Below are positions 34,388 through 45,898 of a stretch of DNA of 64,000 nt, piece by piece. The stretch comes from Osedax frankpressi (Eukaryota; Annelida; Polychaeta; Sabellida; Siboglinidae). The translations under genes and the position numbers were made by a program. The stretch lies in NCBI GenBank assembly GCA_964035775.1, contig OZ038312.1, positions 34,647,767-34,711,766 of the forward strand, in the 5' to 3' direction. Every line of letters begins with the position of its first letter. Positions within the stretch are counted from its first letter, which is position 1. The notes beneath the pieces were generated by a model. It ran no database searches. It was not told where the DNA came from and worked only from the letters and a program-made list of their open reading frames with translations.

Positions 34388-35296
34388 ATGCTTAATGCCT
34401 TTCTACATCTAAACTCATCTCCAGATAATACCAGATTAAAAGTGGTAATACTAAATGTATGCTCAATAAGGAACAAAGTAGATATAGTGAACGACATTTT
34501 CAATGAGCATAATCTAGACATTCTTTGCATAACTGAGACGTGGCTGAAAGATGAAGACATACCTATTATACCTTGTTTGAACACACATTATAACAGTTTT
34601 ATACATCTGCCTAGACTAGGCCCACACTACGGTGGAGGTGTCGGTGTCATTTACAAGAATAGTCTTAAACTCGCTTGCAAAATCGACTTATCTCTTAAAC
34701 ATTCCAAAGCCTTAAAATGCACCTTCCACCCAGTTAACTCACTCCCATTCACACTCATAACCATATACAGACCACAGCACAACTCCATTCCTCAATTTAT
34801 AGACGAATTGGACACAATAATGTCATCCTCAACATACCAAACCATAATACTAGGCGACTTAAACATACCCATTTCACCTGTTTTGACATACTCAAATCGA
34901 TTAACAAACACCATCAACTCATATAACTTCACCCAAAATGTTCTTGAACCTACCCATACCTCAGGAAATATCCTCGATCTAATACTTTCTCACACCTCAC
35001 CAAACCCTATAGTAAACACTTCCGTCCAAAACCTAGTCACAGATCATCACATCGTTACATTTAACTTACAGTTTCCCAAACCCAAGATATATCCAAAAAA
35101 TATAAAATTCAGGAAAATACATAAAATTAACATCTCCGACTTTTCCACAGAACTAATCCTTGCCCTTTCCAAAAATTACGATGCCAACGACATATCTCAT
35201 CTAGACCATTCAATAAATGGTTCACTCATACACTCTCCACCATCAAAAGTAAACTCCGAATATCAGAGAAGAAATGGAGAAAATCTAAGAACATAA
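34388..35296 (+). CDS. CR1-like LINE ORF2, apurinic-type endonuclease domain
   Basis: 302-codon frame with all main endonuclease blocks: LNVCSIRNKVDIVNDIF, DILCITETWLKDEDIP (catalytic Glu), GPHYGGGVGVIYKN, LITIYRPQHNS, IILGDLNIP (D-x-N), NILDLILSHTS and LVTDHHIVTFNLQFPKP (final DH). It nicks target DNA for target-primed reverse transcription. It lies 81 bases after ORF1. The frame ends at 35296, after which reverse transcriptase sequence continues in other frames. Among CR1-like copies in this window this endonuclease is the best preserved. Confidence 0.9.
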   Translation: MLNAFLHLNSSPDNTRLKVVILNVCSIRNKVDIVNDIFNEHNLDILCITETWLKDEDIPIIPCLNTHYNSFIHLPRLGPHYGGGVGVIYKNSLKLACKIDLSLKHSKALKCTFHPVNSLPFTLITIYRPQHNSIPQFIDELDTIMSSSTYQTIILGDLNIPISPVLTYSNRLTNTINSYNFTQNVLEPTHTSGNILDLILSHTSPNPIVNTSVQNLVTDHHIVTFNLQFPKPKIYPKNIKFRKIHKINISDFSTELILALSKNYDANDISHLDHSINGSLIHSPPSKVNSEYQRRNGENLRT

Positions 35297-35829
35297 TCGA
35301 CCTAACTTCATTTAGGAAACTTTCTTATCCTACAGGAAGTCAATACATACTGCAAAAAATGAATATTACATTAACGTTATAAAATCAGCCGGCAATGACT
35401 CCAAACAATTATTTAAGATAGCATACACCCTACTAGGACGAATGACACGGAAAATACTTCCTGATAACACATCCAAAAAGAACGCCATCGACTTTGACAA
35501 ATTCTTTCACGGAAAACGAATAACACTAGTAAACTCCCTTCCACATCCGACACTACCCCCATTAAATATACCCTATCACTCACTTTCAACCTTCTCTTTA
35601 CCATCCACTATTGATATATACAACCTTCTAACATCAGTAAAATCTACATGCAAGCTGGATCCATACCCCTTCAACTACTTCACCCCTTCTCATCTGTCCT
35701 CTCACCCTATTATAAATTAATAATCGATCACTCTATTAACTCCGGTACCGTTTCATCACATATGAAATATGCCCTCATCACACCCATCTCCGAAAATCAT
35801 TCTATTGACAGATCAATATTATCGAACTA
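35297..35829 (+). pseudogene. CR1-like LINE ORF2, start of reverse transcriptase
   Basis: Continues from the endonuclease: KILPDNTSKKNAIDFDKFF, STIDIYNLLTSVKSTCKLDP, then HSINSGTVSSHMKYALITPI, in at least two frames. This is the RT N-terminal region ('FF..KI', 'kst..LDPiPt', 'SG.vP..lK.A.vtP'). It stops before the YRPIS motif, where a TAG-rich repeat begins, so the polymerase core (FADD) is missing. Confidence 0.8.
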
Positions 35830-36195
35830 GATAAGTAGTAATGGTAGTAGTTTTAGTAGTGATGGTAGTGGTATTGATGGTAGTTGCAGTATTAGTTGTA
35901 GTTGTGTTATTTTTAGTATTGGTAGTAGTCGTAGAAGTGTTAGTAGTGGTAGTAGTGGTAGAAGTGGTAGTAGAGGTAGAAGTGGTAGTAGTGGTAGTAG
36001 TGGTAGTAGTGGTAGTAGGGGTAGTGGATATAGTAGTGGTAGTTGTTGGTAATATCAGTAGTGATAGTAGTGGTGGTTATGGTATACCATAACCACCTAT
36101 AGTACTATAGTACTAGTTCTAGTGGTGATAATAATGGTAGTGGTGGTAGTTGTAGTATTATTGAAAGTGGTAAAGTAGTAATAGTAGTACTGGAA
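35830..36195. repeat. TAG/GTAGTG-rich trinucleotide tract
   Basis: Degenerate (GTA)n/(GTAGTG)n repeat (cores GTAGTAGTGGTAG, GTGGTAGTAG), with a palindromic patch CTATAGTACTATAGTAC near 36098. It directly abuts the broken RT above. In the + frame it encodes an artefactual Val-rich string. Confidence 0.9.
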
Positions 36196-36479
36196 TTTTT
36201 CTCATAGTAAGTTGTTTATTCAATACAAACATCAAAAATAATGTATTTCTACTATAAATGCAATACAATTAAATAATAAGTGACAGCATTAAATTTAAAT
36301 GACATTTAAAATCTATGATTGTATTAATTAATATTATAACTAGTATATCTAGTATTGATATATTACTTGTAAATATAATATAATTAATCCAATCATGTTG
36401 GAAATCGCATAAACATAGCAATCTGATATCGATAATGATAATATTATAAATAATCAATTATTACTTTTTATATTAAATA

Positions 36480-39385
36480 TATTCACATTACTAGAAGAAT
36501 GGCCGTAGATTAATATTATATTGAATATCGTCCTCCATCGAATAATTATGTTACTTTAATTGATGGGTTCTATTATCTCATTTCTTCTTTTTGTTTTGAT
36601 TATACATTGGTAATGGGGATTTAAACTTTCATTATAATAAATCTATTTTTGAAATCAATTAATTTATTAATATGATTGTATTAAACAATCTGATTCAGCA
36701 CCTCGACTATCTTATATATCAAATATCCTGGATTTAGTGATAACTGCAGATATTTGTAAACATATGTAACTATTCTGCCCATTATCAATGTATTGTCAGA
36801 TCACTATGTCATATCTATAATTATTTAAATAAATGTGAATCTATTTAATAAGTAATATATTAACTATAAAACTATTTACTTGATTAATTTGTTAAATATA
36901 TGTGCCTATCTTTAATAATCGAGTTATGATATCTCTCTATATAATACTAATTTAAATAGACACTATATTATTTGTTATATAAACAGAAAAAAATCAGTAT
37001 AAATATGTGAAAAATATTGAGATTGATTAATTTTAACTGATTTTATTTAATTACGATAAATGCAAATTAATTATTTAGAGAAAAATAAAGATTGTATAAA
37101 ATATGTGGGAATATTGTTTCTTTATACGAATTAAATGATGCTAAATGTAAAATTAAAATGATATATTATTAAAGTAAAAAAAACGTATTATCATTATAAA
37201 ATTAATAAATTATGCGTAAGCCTTATATATAAGGCTTATACTCTATAGAGTAAAAAATAATCTAATAGGTAAAACTAATAAAACTATTCTACCAAATGGT
37301 CATCCTCATACTTTATGCAAGTAATTTTCAGAATTGTTTTGATTTAATAATCAAAATTATTATATACTATACATTCTATCACTTTTATTACTATAGAGAC
37401 ACCATCATCATTGCTTTTTAAAACACCAACAACCTCATTTTAAAATTCAAATATCATTATTGTACTGAAATTATTAAATAAATAACATATTTGAAAAGAA
37501 AGTTAAAAAGAATTATAGAAACAGACACAATAGAATCAAAGAAATAGAAAAATTATATCATATAGAATCGCTTGATTTAGACAATTCTTTTGGATAAAAA
37601 CCATACACGAACCTTAAACTATTTGATACACTACTATATATCAAACATATTAAATGATATATTCTGATACAATATGTTAATATAAAGATTTTGATTATAG
37701 AATAAGGTAGGGCGATTGTCTCCAATAATTTGCAATCTTGCATTATAGTCCATTATTAGAAAAGTTATTGAGTCAAAAGGTTAGTGTATATATAATAGAA
37801 AATTAAAGATTATAACCTATTATAATCTAGCAATTTTTCAGGATTTTCCTCAGAAATAAATACTATTTTAGAAAATATAATCACATCGTCATATTTCGTG
37901 TTAAAGTTTAATCCTAAAATATGAACAGACATCTTTTTTTATAAAGTGTTATCGAAGAAAAAACTTTTATTTTGAAATAATAACAGATCAGACTAATAAT
38001 ATGATCATTGATATGAAAGAAACCTAGACATTCCTATCGTTTCTAAGCTAATATTTAATATTGCTTTGACATACATATTCTAATTCAACTCTCTTACTTT
38101 GGTTTGGTAACATGACAAAAAATAGATAAGTCTTGATAAGCTATCTTCCTTCACTCTCAAACAATCTCTAATCGAGTAGATTAATAAAGTAGGGACTTCA
38201 ATACTTAGACAAATTAGTTGAAAAATTTCTGAAGTTTATAATAAATGCATCTGAAAATACCGATATATCTTTCTTCTATAGTAATATAGAAGATCTTAGG
38301 ATTGGGAAAATTATCCAAGAAGCAGGTAAGCTTATAATATCTCAAAAGTGATAGATACAACTATACAATCATATAATTAGTATATGATTAACCATAATTT
38401 TGATTAGTAGACTAATATATAGAATAATTACGTAGTCTTTTCTATATTTTACTAATGCATATCATTTTACTATGGTCCATCTAGAAGTATACAACGACAT
38501 ATATCAAGAATTACAAGATACATAATAGCATCTTTTATCGACAAAGATGAAATAATATTTATCATATACATTAGAATGGAGGAAATCGTTATGACAAATT
38601 TATAGCAAAGTACAATTCAATATTTCTGGGTGTATTCATACTTACTTTAAATCTTCAAGATTAAAATATCGAACAACCGAATTATTTAATAAATATCTAT
38701 TTATGAAGGTGTATTATGGTGTTTAACAAGGAAGTTATTTTTATTGAATGTACATCTTAGATGACTTAAAAACACTACCCTCCTTAGATAAAAACTCTTA
38801 CATGATCGGCTAATCTTTGCGCCACTACTTTGAAACGATATAGAAATATTTTAGGATATAAAAGGGAAAAAAATTAAGCAATGATATACATGAAATGAGT
38901 AATTAAATATAAAAAGGAGTATATCATCATCGAAGATACAGAGCTAATAAATAGATGGCAATTATATAATTACTATAATTAGAAAATAAATACAGATATA
39001 CATGGTTTACAATAAGTATTAAAATAAAATTTAACGATATTGTAATCTGAAGTAAAATAATCAATTCTTAAACTTAAAAATAAAAGATGTAAACTACATG
39101 ACAGGTAAATAAATTACCTATCGAGTATCTTAGATATGTAATGTTACAATTGTTAATCCCAAGTACTATTTATTGCGAGCGAATGACCTAATATATACAT
39201 ACAATCACTCATCATTTCGATACTGATTAGATTTAATGAAACGTGATAACTATCAATCCTGAAGTTTGATTTCGCACTCGAATAAAATCCATCTCCGATT
39301 AATATTATATCTTATTAAATTAATAGCGGAAAATATTCCACAAAAGGAACAAGTAGACTCTAGAAAATGATGAATTGTGGTTAAC
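36480..39385 (+). mobile_element. Heavily decayed CR1-like LINE
   Basis: Endonuclease traces at 36500-36830: RPPSNNYVTLI in one frame, then SNILDLVIT and a 'LSDHYV'-like end. RT traces at 38060-38860, including a GV.QGS-like block near 38700. Many stops and frame changes. It ends at a GTA microsatellite at 39391. A 22-bp perfect palindrome (half TAAGCCTTATA, 37217-37238) lies within it. Confidence 0.5.
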
Positions 39386-39390
39386 CTGTG

Positions 39391-39440
39391 GTAGTAGTAG
39401 TAGTAGTAGTAGCATTAGCATTAGCAGTTATCAGTTATCA
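39391..39440. repeat. (GTA)n microsatellite
   Basis: About nine GTA units followed by GCATTAGCATTAGCAG and GTTATCAGTTATCAGTTAGTA variants. It marks the 3' border of the preceding LINE. Confidence 0.9.
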
Positions 39441-39907
39441 GTTAGTAGTATTTCCTGTTTACATATTTAATTGAAATCGTTTTTTATTATTCTTTATTTA
39501 TCCTTGAATTTCTCCTGCATTATTAATATATTTCATAATATTTATATTCAATTATTAACATTCATATTATTATTGTAATTATCCATATATTATTTAATTC
39601 AATTTATCATTTCATTATGATCTTCTAACTTATAAAGTTATTTTAAATAATTGCTAGTTTTCAAATTTTAATATTATTCCATTTATTTATATATTCATTA
39701 TTAATTGATCTTTTATCTATATCTTTAATTAACTGGATGTTTTTAACATCTCAATACGACTACTTATGTAAACCTTATCATTATTATTATAATAATATTT
39801 ATTTAATTGTTATATTTATTTATATTGTATTTATTAAATTTAAATTTTTGTATATTTCTAAGACCATTAATACATTTATTTTTATCTAAAGCTATATTGC
39901 ATTTACA

Positions 39908-39961
<54 letters not shown>

Positions 39962-39974
39962 CTGAAGCGGAACG
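39441..39974. other. AT-rich spacer with (AT)n at 39911-39958
   Basis: No coding trace. The (AT)n tract of about 24 units lies immediately before the next LINE's ORF1. Confidence 0.7.
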
Positions 39975-42900
39975 ATGACTCATTGTATGTAGTGCAGAGA
40001 AGATGACTATACAATTAAGAAATCATGTTTCAATTGTAATAGCTCAGTACATTGTACGTGCATGTATGATGCTAATTACCTCCCTGCCGGATGGATCAAC
40101 GTTAATAACACTTCAAAAGCTGTTAATCAGATATTGGAAAGCATCAATTTTAGATTTATATGTGATGACTGTCTTACTGTTACTGTTAACGATGAGCATT
40201 ATTTACATGGTGATAATTCAAACTACACTGATATCAGTAATAGTGATATCAATAATATTGAAACTTTATTGAATAAGCAGAGTAGCGACATTTCTGATAT
40301 AAAGTAATTACTCGAGAAATCAGTATTGTTTAAAAATTCAATAGCATCATACTCAGATATGTAGAATATATCAACAACATCTATAGATTCTATTAAAACA
40401 AATATAGACATCTTAAATAAAACTAATACATCTTTTAGTCTATATGCTGCTGTAATAGAAAATGTACCTAATGTAGATAAAAATAATAAATTGTTATGTT
40501 GATAATATATAACTGATCATATATTTTAAATCTAAATTTGCATTAAATTCATTTTTAACATCGCGCAGAGTAGATCGCAGGTATTTTATTAAATGCTTGT
40601 TATCTAAAAAAGTTATTACTCTTGGTAAAATGTTATACACACTGTGAAATCTAAATATGTAGACAAGTGTAAATGTATTTTTAATAAGAGAAGTAGTGTA
40701 TATGAATTACGTAATATAAAAATATGTAAAATAGACAAATAAATCTAATTGACCATTAAAATCAATAATAGCATTAATAAATATAAGATATATTCATAGT
40801 AATATCGAATTATTAATTGATTATATCATTGATTTCAAACCATTATTAGTTGCTATAACCAAAACTTGGCTTTCGGATATAGACAATGGTAATATAATGA
40901 ATCAACAACTTTTACCTTTACGATATAAATGTATTCACATTATTAGAAAGACTGGTTGTAGAGGAGGTGGTGTAGGTATAATATACAGCAATACTAATGA
41001 TTTAATAAATAGTTATGATCTTTCTTTAACTAACTGTGAATGTATTGAAGCGGATTTCATAATTAATAAATTGTACATTTTTAATTTTATTGTATTCTAT
41101 CGTCCACCTTTTAATAACTATATAACATTTATAAGTGAATTCCATAAATAATTTTAAAAAATGCTTCTAAAAATAATTTGATACAGCTTGCTAAGACTAA
41201 TACTAATGTATTAGAAAATATTTTGGATTTAGTAATTACTTCTAGATTTTTCAAATACAATGTTAATACTCTACTCATTAGTAATTTAGTATTTAATCAC
41301 TATGCTGTACTAATACTTATAAATAAATAAGCATGCGCCATTAAGAAAAAACTAGTAAGAGTTAGTCATTCTCACTGGTTTAATAACGATACTATTAATG
41401 CCAAAAAGATTTTAGAAGAAAAGAGAGATGACGTATGAAAAATAGATTTCATGCTAACTTGTATCATTTAAATTATGCATCAAATTATTTCAAGCAGTCA
41501 ATTTTAAAAGCCAAGAAAAACTATTATTTTAATAAAATTCAAGAGTGTTTCGGAAATATTCGCAACCATTATAGAAATAGTTTGACTGGTATTAAAAATA
41601 AAACAATTTGACTTAAGGATGATGGCATAAGCCTATGTGAAAAATATGCAAACATATTTGATTGCAAAATTTAAACAATTATTGACGTAATAAATTCTAT
41701 AAATTTTAATAATAACGAAATTGAACTGCCAATAGAACAAGTACCAAATTTAACATTATCAAAGTTCAATGACACATCCCGTGATACAATTTCAAGATTA
41801 ATTTTAATTTTTCGAAAATCTTCTCGCACGATCCTATGAACCTCCCAGTCTATTTAAATCGATTGCATATCCTCTATCTAACTACATTTTTTACTATAAT
41901 CAAACTATAATTTACTAATGGATCCGGCGAATTTATTAATAAACATGTTATTTTCTGTCTAATCATTATAAATCATAATATAGATAATACTATCCTTGGT
42001 AATTATTGATCAGTATCTCAAATTACTTTAATTTCGAAGTTAACCGATACAATTGTATATAAACAGATAATAAAATATATTGAGGAAAATAATTTATTGG
42101 ATGAGTTTCAAAGTGCTTATCTCGCACTACAATAGTACTGAAACAGCTTATGTAAATTTAATTGACGGTTTTCTGAATTTGAAATATTCAAATTGCCCTA
42201 TATAAATACTACTACTCGATCTTTCAGCAGCTTTTGACGCTCAAGATTACTTGGCTTGGATATTGAGAAATTAGCGCTTAATTGGATAATAATTTATATT
42301 AAGGAAATAACTTTTTCTGTAAAAATATCTGAACATTATTCTATGCCTAAATTGCTTGATACAGGAATTCCTCAAGGATCCGTATTAGGACCATTATTTT
42401 TGCTTATATATATAAAGCCACTATCTAATATAATTAAGAAATTTAGTGGTATTAAATACAACATATACGCTGATGATATCATAATTTATACAGCTATCTC
42501 AAATAATAGTACTAATATACTTAATGAATTATCACCACGTGCTAATACAATTAATCGCTGGTCTATCGCTAATAAGTTATTACTTAATAAGTCGAAAACT
42601 TTGCTTTTTAATATACCGATCGAGTAATTTTAGAAATTTCCTTCCAATAATTATTGATAGCACACTTGTTAACCCGAGTAATAGTGTAAAATACCTGGGA
42701 GTTATTATTGATATCAATTGAACATGAATGAGCAAATAACTTCAGAAAAACTAAATCGTCACTTTACAGAATAAGGAAGATTCGTAGATACTTACAACAA
42801 ATAGTATCAGCATTGTCATCAAATCTCTCGCAGTTCGACTATTGTTCTTCTATATATCATGGCCTTACATACAAAGCCTCCCGGGATATACATCAAATCA

Positions 42901-43210
42901 TAAGAAGGAGTGATCAATGAGAAGATTAATATTTCGACAACGAAACACTGATGATAGTAGTGTCACAAAAAGGATGAAAGAAGTAGGCATATTGTATATC
43001 CAATAACGTTCGAGATATCGTATTATCTCAATTGTCCATAAAGTGCTTAAGAAACGACCGTCTTATCTACTGAAAAAGCTGAATTTTAAATTATATCGAA
43101 GATATCTGAGATCAACATCGGACTGTAATGTTTTTACTAGTAAACGTACTAGACTCAAAAATACAATTATCAGGGCATTATCAGTTGTTGCACCGACGGT
43201 ATAGACCTCT
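39975..43210 (+). mobile_element. CR1-like LINE with PHD-like ORF1, near full length, decayed
   Basis: ORF1 from ATG 39975 to 40307: finger Cys/His pairs SCFNCNSSVHCTCMYD, LPAGWINVNN and RFICDDC, with one in-frame TAG after the fifth codon, then an Asn/Ser-rich tail. Endonuclease 40800-41320: LLVAITKTWLSD, GGGVGIIYSNTND, IVFYRPPFNNY, NILDLVITS. RT 41900-42720: LDLSAAFD, GIPQGSVLGPLFLLIYI, YNIYADDIIIYT, VKYLGVIIDIN. C-terminal region to about 43200: YRIISIVHKVLKKRPSYL. Several stops and frame changes split it. It belongs with the LINE at 61000-64000 rather than with the one at 33242, judging by the finger-bearing ORF1. Confidence 0.85.
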
Positions 43211-43371
43211 TTATCAAGAAATTCAATAAATAATTATTATACCGTGCATAAGCACAAATAATGGACGTATTTCTATTGCTTTCTTATTTATAGAAACTAT
43301 ACAGTTTCTGTCTATATAACATTTGTCAGGGCAAACCTGCAATTCCGTAAAATAATTGTCTAAATAAAGTG

Positions 43372-43475
43372 ATAGTAGTAGCAGTAGCAGTAGCCGTAGG
43401 CGTAGCCAAAACAGTGTCAGATGTAGTTGAGGTGGCAGTAGCAGTAGCAGTAGCATATCAGTAGCGGTAGTAGTA
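43372..43475. repeat. TAG/CAGTAG tract on the 5' side of the R2-like element
   Basis: GATAGTAGTAGCAGTAGCAG, TAGCCGTAGGCGTAG and GGCAGTAGCAGTAGCAGTAG form a degenerate trinucleotide repeat. It separates the CR1-like LINE from the R2-like element. Confidence 0.88.
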
Positions 43476-43519
43476 GCGACGGCAGCCGGCATCCGGCATC
43501 CTGCATCGGCTGCCGTCGC
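43476..43519. repeat. GC-rich perfect hairpin at the 5' edge of the R2-like element
   Basis: Arms GCGACGGCAGCCG (43476-43488) and CGGCTGCCGTCGC (43507-43519), 13 of 13 paired, around an 18-nt loop (GCATCCGGCATCCTGCAT). It is strikingly GC-rich in an AT-rich window. It may be the structured 5' UTR of the element or a repeat-derived foldback. Confidence 0.85.
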
Positions 43520-43555
43520 AGTCGGACGTGTTTTCGATTTTCGAGTGGACAACGC

Positions 43556-44530
43556 TTGATCGAGTTGGCTTACTCCACTCGCTGCCATCCATTGTTTAAA
43601 CAAAACAATCAGACGAATATAAAACCTATATTCGCAACAATGGAAAACCCGGGATACTGTCAAACCTGCAATAAGACCTTCAAAGGTAAACGAGGACTAT
43701 CTCAGCATAATCACAGAGCTCACCCCGTAGAAACACACCAACGACAAGCATTAGAAATCGAACAAAGAGACATAACCCTAAATAATAGAAGATGGACTCT
43801 GGGTGAAACGAGAGAAATGGCAAGATTGGAGGCAAATTTATTGGTTATTAATAAATCAAATATAATTATATCCCTCCAATCCAGTATTAAAAATCGTACA
43901 TATGATGCAATTAAGAGCCATCGTCGTACAACTGATTACAAGAATCTTGTTAGTCAGCTCAAGAACTCTCTCGCTCCCCAACCAGATAATATAGCATTCA
44001 CCCCTACTATATCCAATACCCCGCCATCTTCCCCATCTCTATCACATTCCCCACTAAATATTAATGCACCCATATTTATCCAATTAAACAATTTAGAGCA
44101 AAACAATATTATAGATTATATTCAAGAAATAAATAATACAAAGAATATTTCCCTACATGAAATTAGTCATGAGAATTTAGTTATCTCCTCTAGTATATCC
44201 CAAAATGATATCGATAGAGACTATGGTTATTTGTTAACCAATATAGATAAAATTAAAATACATAGAAAACAAATACAAACACTATCCACTATATCTACTG
44301 ATCGACCTATAACAACCGAAAGTACGCCTACGATGTGCTATAGTACTATTATGAACAATGGGTCTATCGTTAATTCAAGACTCGCCGAGAACAATAGACC
44401 AAATATTCATCAATCGACCGTCCCCAACAAGCAAATCGCTAGAAATAAGACCAATCAACGATACATCGGTCGAACAGAAAAAACGCTCCCGAATGGTAGG
44501 CGTACATTATATAAGACGGCCAGGCAATAG
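43556..44530 (+). CDS. R2-like protein, N-terminal zinc finger and Myb part
   Basis: 324 codons; the true start may be MENPGYC at 43640. One C2H2 finger, CQTCNKTFKGKRGLSQHNH to RAHP (C-x2-C-x12-H-x4-H). It is followed by a Myb-like segment (RRWTLGETREMARLEANLL) and a linker rich in Asn/Ile. In R2 elements these two domains read the target DNA. The frame stops at TAG 44528-44530, but the same frame goes on as RRSARIAEYAKAQQLWKK, so the stop is a later nonsense change. Confidence 0.85.
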   Translation: MIELAYSTRCHPLFKQNNQTNIKPIFATMENPGYCQTCNKTFKGKRGLSQHNHRAHPVETHQRQALEIEQRDITLNNRRWTLGETREMARLEANLLVINKSNIIISLQSSIKNRTYDAIKSHRRTTDYKNLVSQLKNSLAPQPDNIAFTPTISNTPPSSPSLSHSPLNINAPIFIQLNNLEQNNIIDYIQEINNTKNISLHEISHENLVISSSISQNDIDRDYGYLLTNIDKIKIHRKQIQTLSTISTDRPITTESTPTMCYSTIMNNGSIVNSRLAENNRPNIHQSTVPNKQIARNKTNQRYIGRTEKTLPNGRRTLYKTARQ

Positions 44531-44742
44531 AGACGCTCCGCTCGTATCGCAGAATATGCGAAAGCTCAACAACTTTGGAAAAAATCCAAGGCAAACCTTA
44601 TTGGGAAAATACTGAATAGTACATCTCTCCAAGAGCCCCCCAATCAGCTTCCCCTCGATGGCCAATACCCATATTGGAAGGATTTATTTGAAACTGAATC
44701 TATACCCTTCACCGGTCCAACCTTTAGTGATAATGACACTTA

Positions 44743-45090
44743 ATGACACATAATGACACTTGTACGCTGCCGATAACAATAGAAGAGGTCGCAACTTCTC
44801 TGAAGTCCATTAACGATGGAGCCCCTGGACCTGACCATATTCGGAAATCGGACCTTGTATCCATCGGTATACATCGCCTTGCGCTGAGGTTTAACCTCTA
44901 TATACTAACCGGTATATGCCCTTCCGCATTTAAAGTTGGAACGACAACTCTAATACCGAAATGTAAGTTAAGCACATCTCCTAATCAGTATCGGCCTATA
45001 ACGCTAGCGTCTATGGTATCCAGACTATTTCACAGACTTTTTTTCACTTTTTTTTTCACAGACTTTTTTTCACTTTTTTTTTCACAGTAG
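44743..45090 (+). pseudogene. R2-like protein, start of reverse transcriptase (shifted frame)
   Basis: Reads TLPITIEEVATSLKSINDGA, GPDHIRKSDL and LIPKCKLSTSPNQYRPITLA, the RT entry motifs (GPD, IPK, YRPI). It lies in a different frame from the parts before and after. The upstream shift coincides with a 10-bp unit TAATGACACT present three times near 44728-44757. The downstream shift coincides with a duplicated T-rich block (CACAGACTTTTTTTCACTTT...) at about 45030-45087, after which the RT resumes as RISRVIKLGPRQNV. Confidence 0.8.
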
Positions 45091-45109
45091 GATATCACGG
45101 GTTATAAAA

Positions 45110-45859
45110 TTGGGACCAAGGCAGAATGTCTTCGCCAAACGCGACGATATATGCGAAAACCTCTACCTATTAAATTCTATAATAAAAAAACATAAACAAG
45201 AATGTAAATCATTAAAACTCTGTTTTCTCCACGTGTCTAAGGCATTTGATTCGGTGTCACATCACGCTATCAGCGCCTTAGCTCGTCGAGTTAACACTCC
45301 TACAGAAATTCTAAAATATATTAATAATTTATACAATAATAATATAATAAATATAAAAATAGACCAAAAAAAATCCAATTCCATTCGTATATGCCGTGGG
45401 GTTAAGCAGGGAGACCCTTTGTCTCATATCCTTTTTAATTCCGTGATGGATTACTATGTCGATTGTTTGGTTGAGGAGGATGCAATTAACATCGGTCTCG
45501 CTAAAGTCTCACACCTTGCATTTGCCGATGATATTGTAGTGTTTTCAGATACAACCGAGGGGTTACAAAGGCAAGTAAATTTATTGTCCGCACGTTTCAA
45601 GCAACGTGGCCTCTCGGTTAATGCTTCTAAATGTAAAACACTCAATATTGTCGTAAACCAAAAACGCGGGGTGTGGGCATGCGAAAGTAGACCCTCCCTC
45701 AACATTGGTCTGGAGAATATCGGCGCGTTGCAGGTCCTCGATACATACAAGTATCTGGGAATAGAGACTGGAATACTTAAGCCAAATAATGGTCCGATCT
45801 ATTGTAATTTTAACAATAATCTTGCTAAATTAGATCGGGCCCCGCTAAAGCCTCACTAA
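45110..45859 (+). CDS. R2-like protein, reverse transcriptase core
   Basis: 250 codons. Motif A reads CFLHVSKAFDSVSHHAI; the usual catalytic Asp ('LDvsKAFD') is His here, so this copy should be dead as a polymerase. Motif B is RGVKQGDPLSHILFN. Motif C is HLAFADDIVVFSDT with both Asp intact. The end reads LDTYKYLGIE and LDRAPLKPH-stop; the stop replaces what looks like a Gln codon in the LKPQQ stretch, and the frame continues unchanged. Confidence 0.88.
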   Translation: MGPRQNVFAKRDDICENLYLLNSIIKKHKQECKSLKLCFLHVSKAFDSVSHHAISALARRVNTPTEILKYINNLYNNNIINIKIDQKKSNSIRICRGVKQGDPLSHILFNSVMDYYVDCLVEEDAINIGLAKVSHLAFADDIVVFSDTTEGLQRQVNLLSARFKQRGLSVNASKCKTLNIVVNQKRGVWACESRPSLNIGLENIGALQVLDTYKYLGIETGILKPNNGPIYCNFNNNLAKLDRAPLKPH

Positions 45860-45898
45860 AAAGTTGAGCTGTGCAGGGATTACCTCATCCCCGCAAGT

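Noticed and set aside
35841-36092. Val-rich 'protein' of 83 codons
   Set aside because: Pure translation of the GTA/GTG repeat.
36269-36457. - strand ORF of 62 codons
   Set aside because: Hydrophobic AT-driven frame without any motif, opposite a + strand LINE.
43476-43600. HDV-like ribozyme at the R2-like 5' end
   Set aside because: A strong stem is present, but I could not identify the nested pairings or the catalytic cytosine region by eye, so I list it only as a hairpin to fold.
43223-43663. - strand ORF of 146 codons
   Set aside because: Composed of antisense microsatellite (poly-Leu, Ala/Thr runs) and antisense of the R2-like start.
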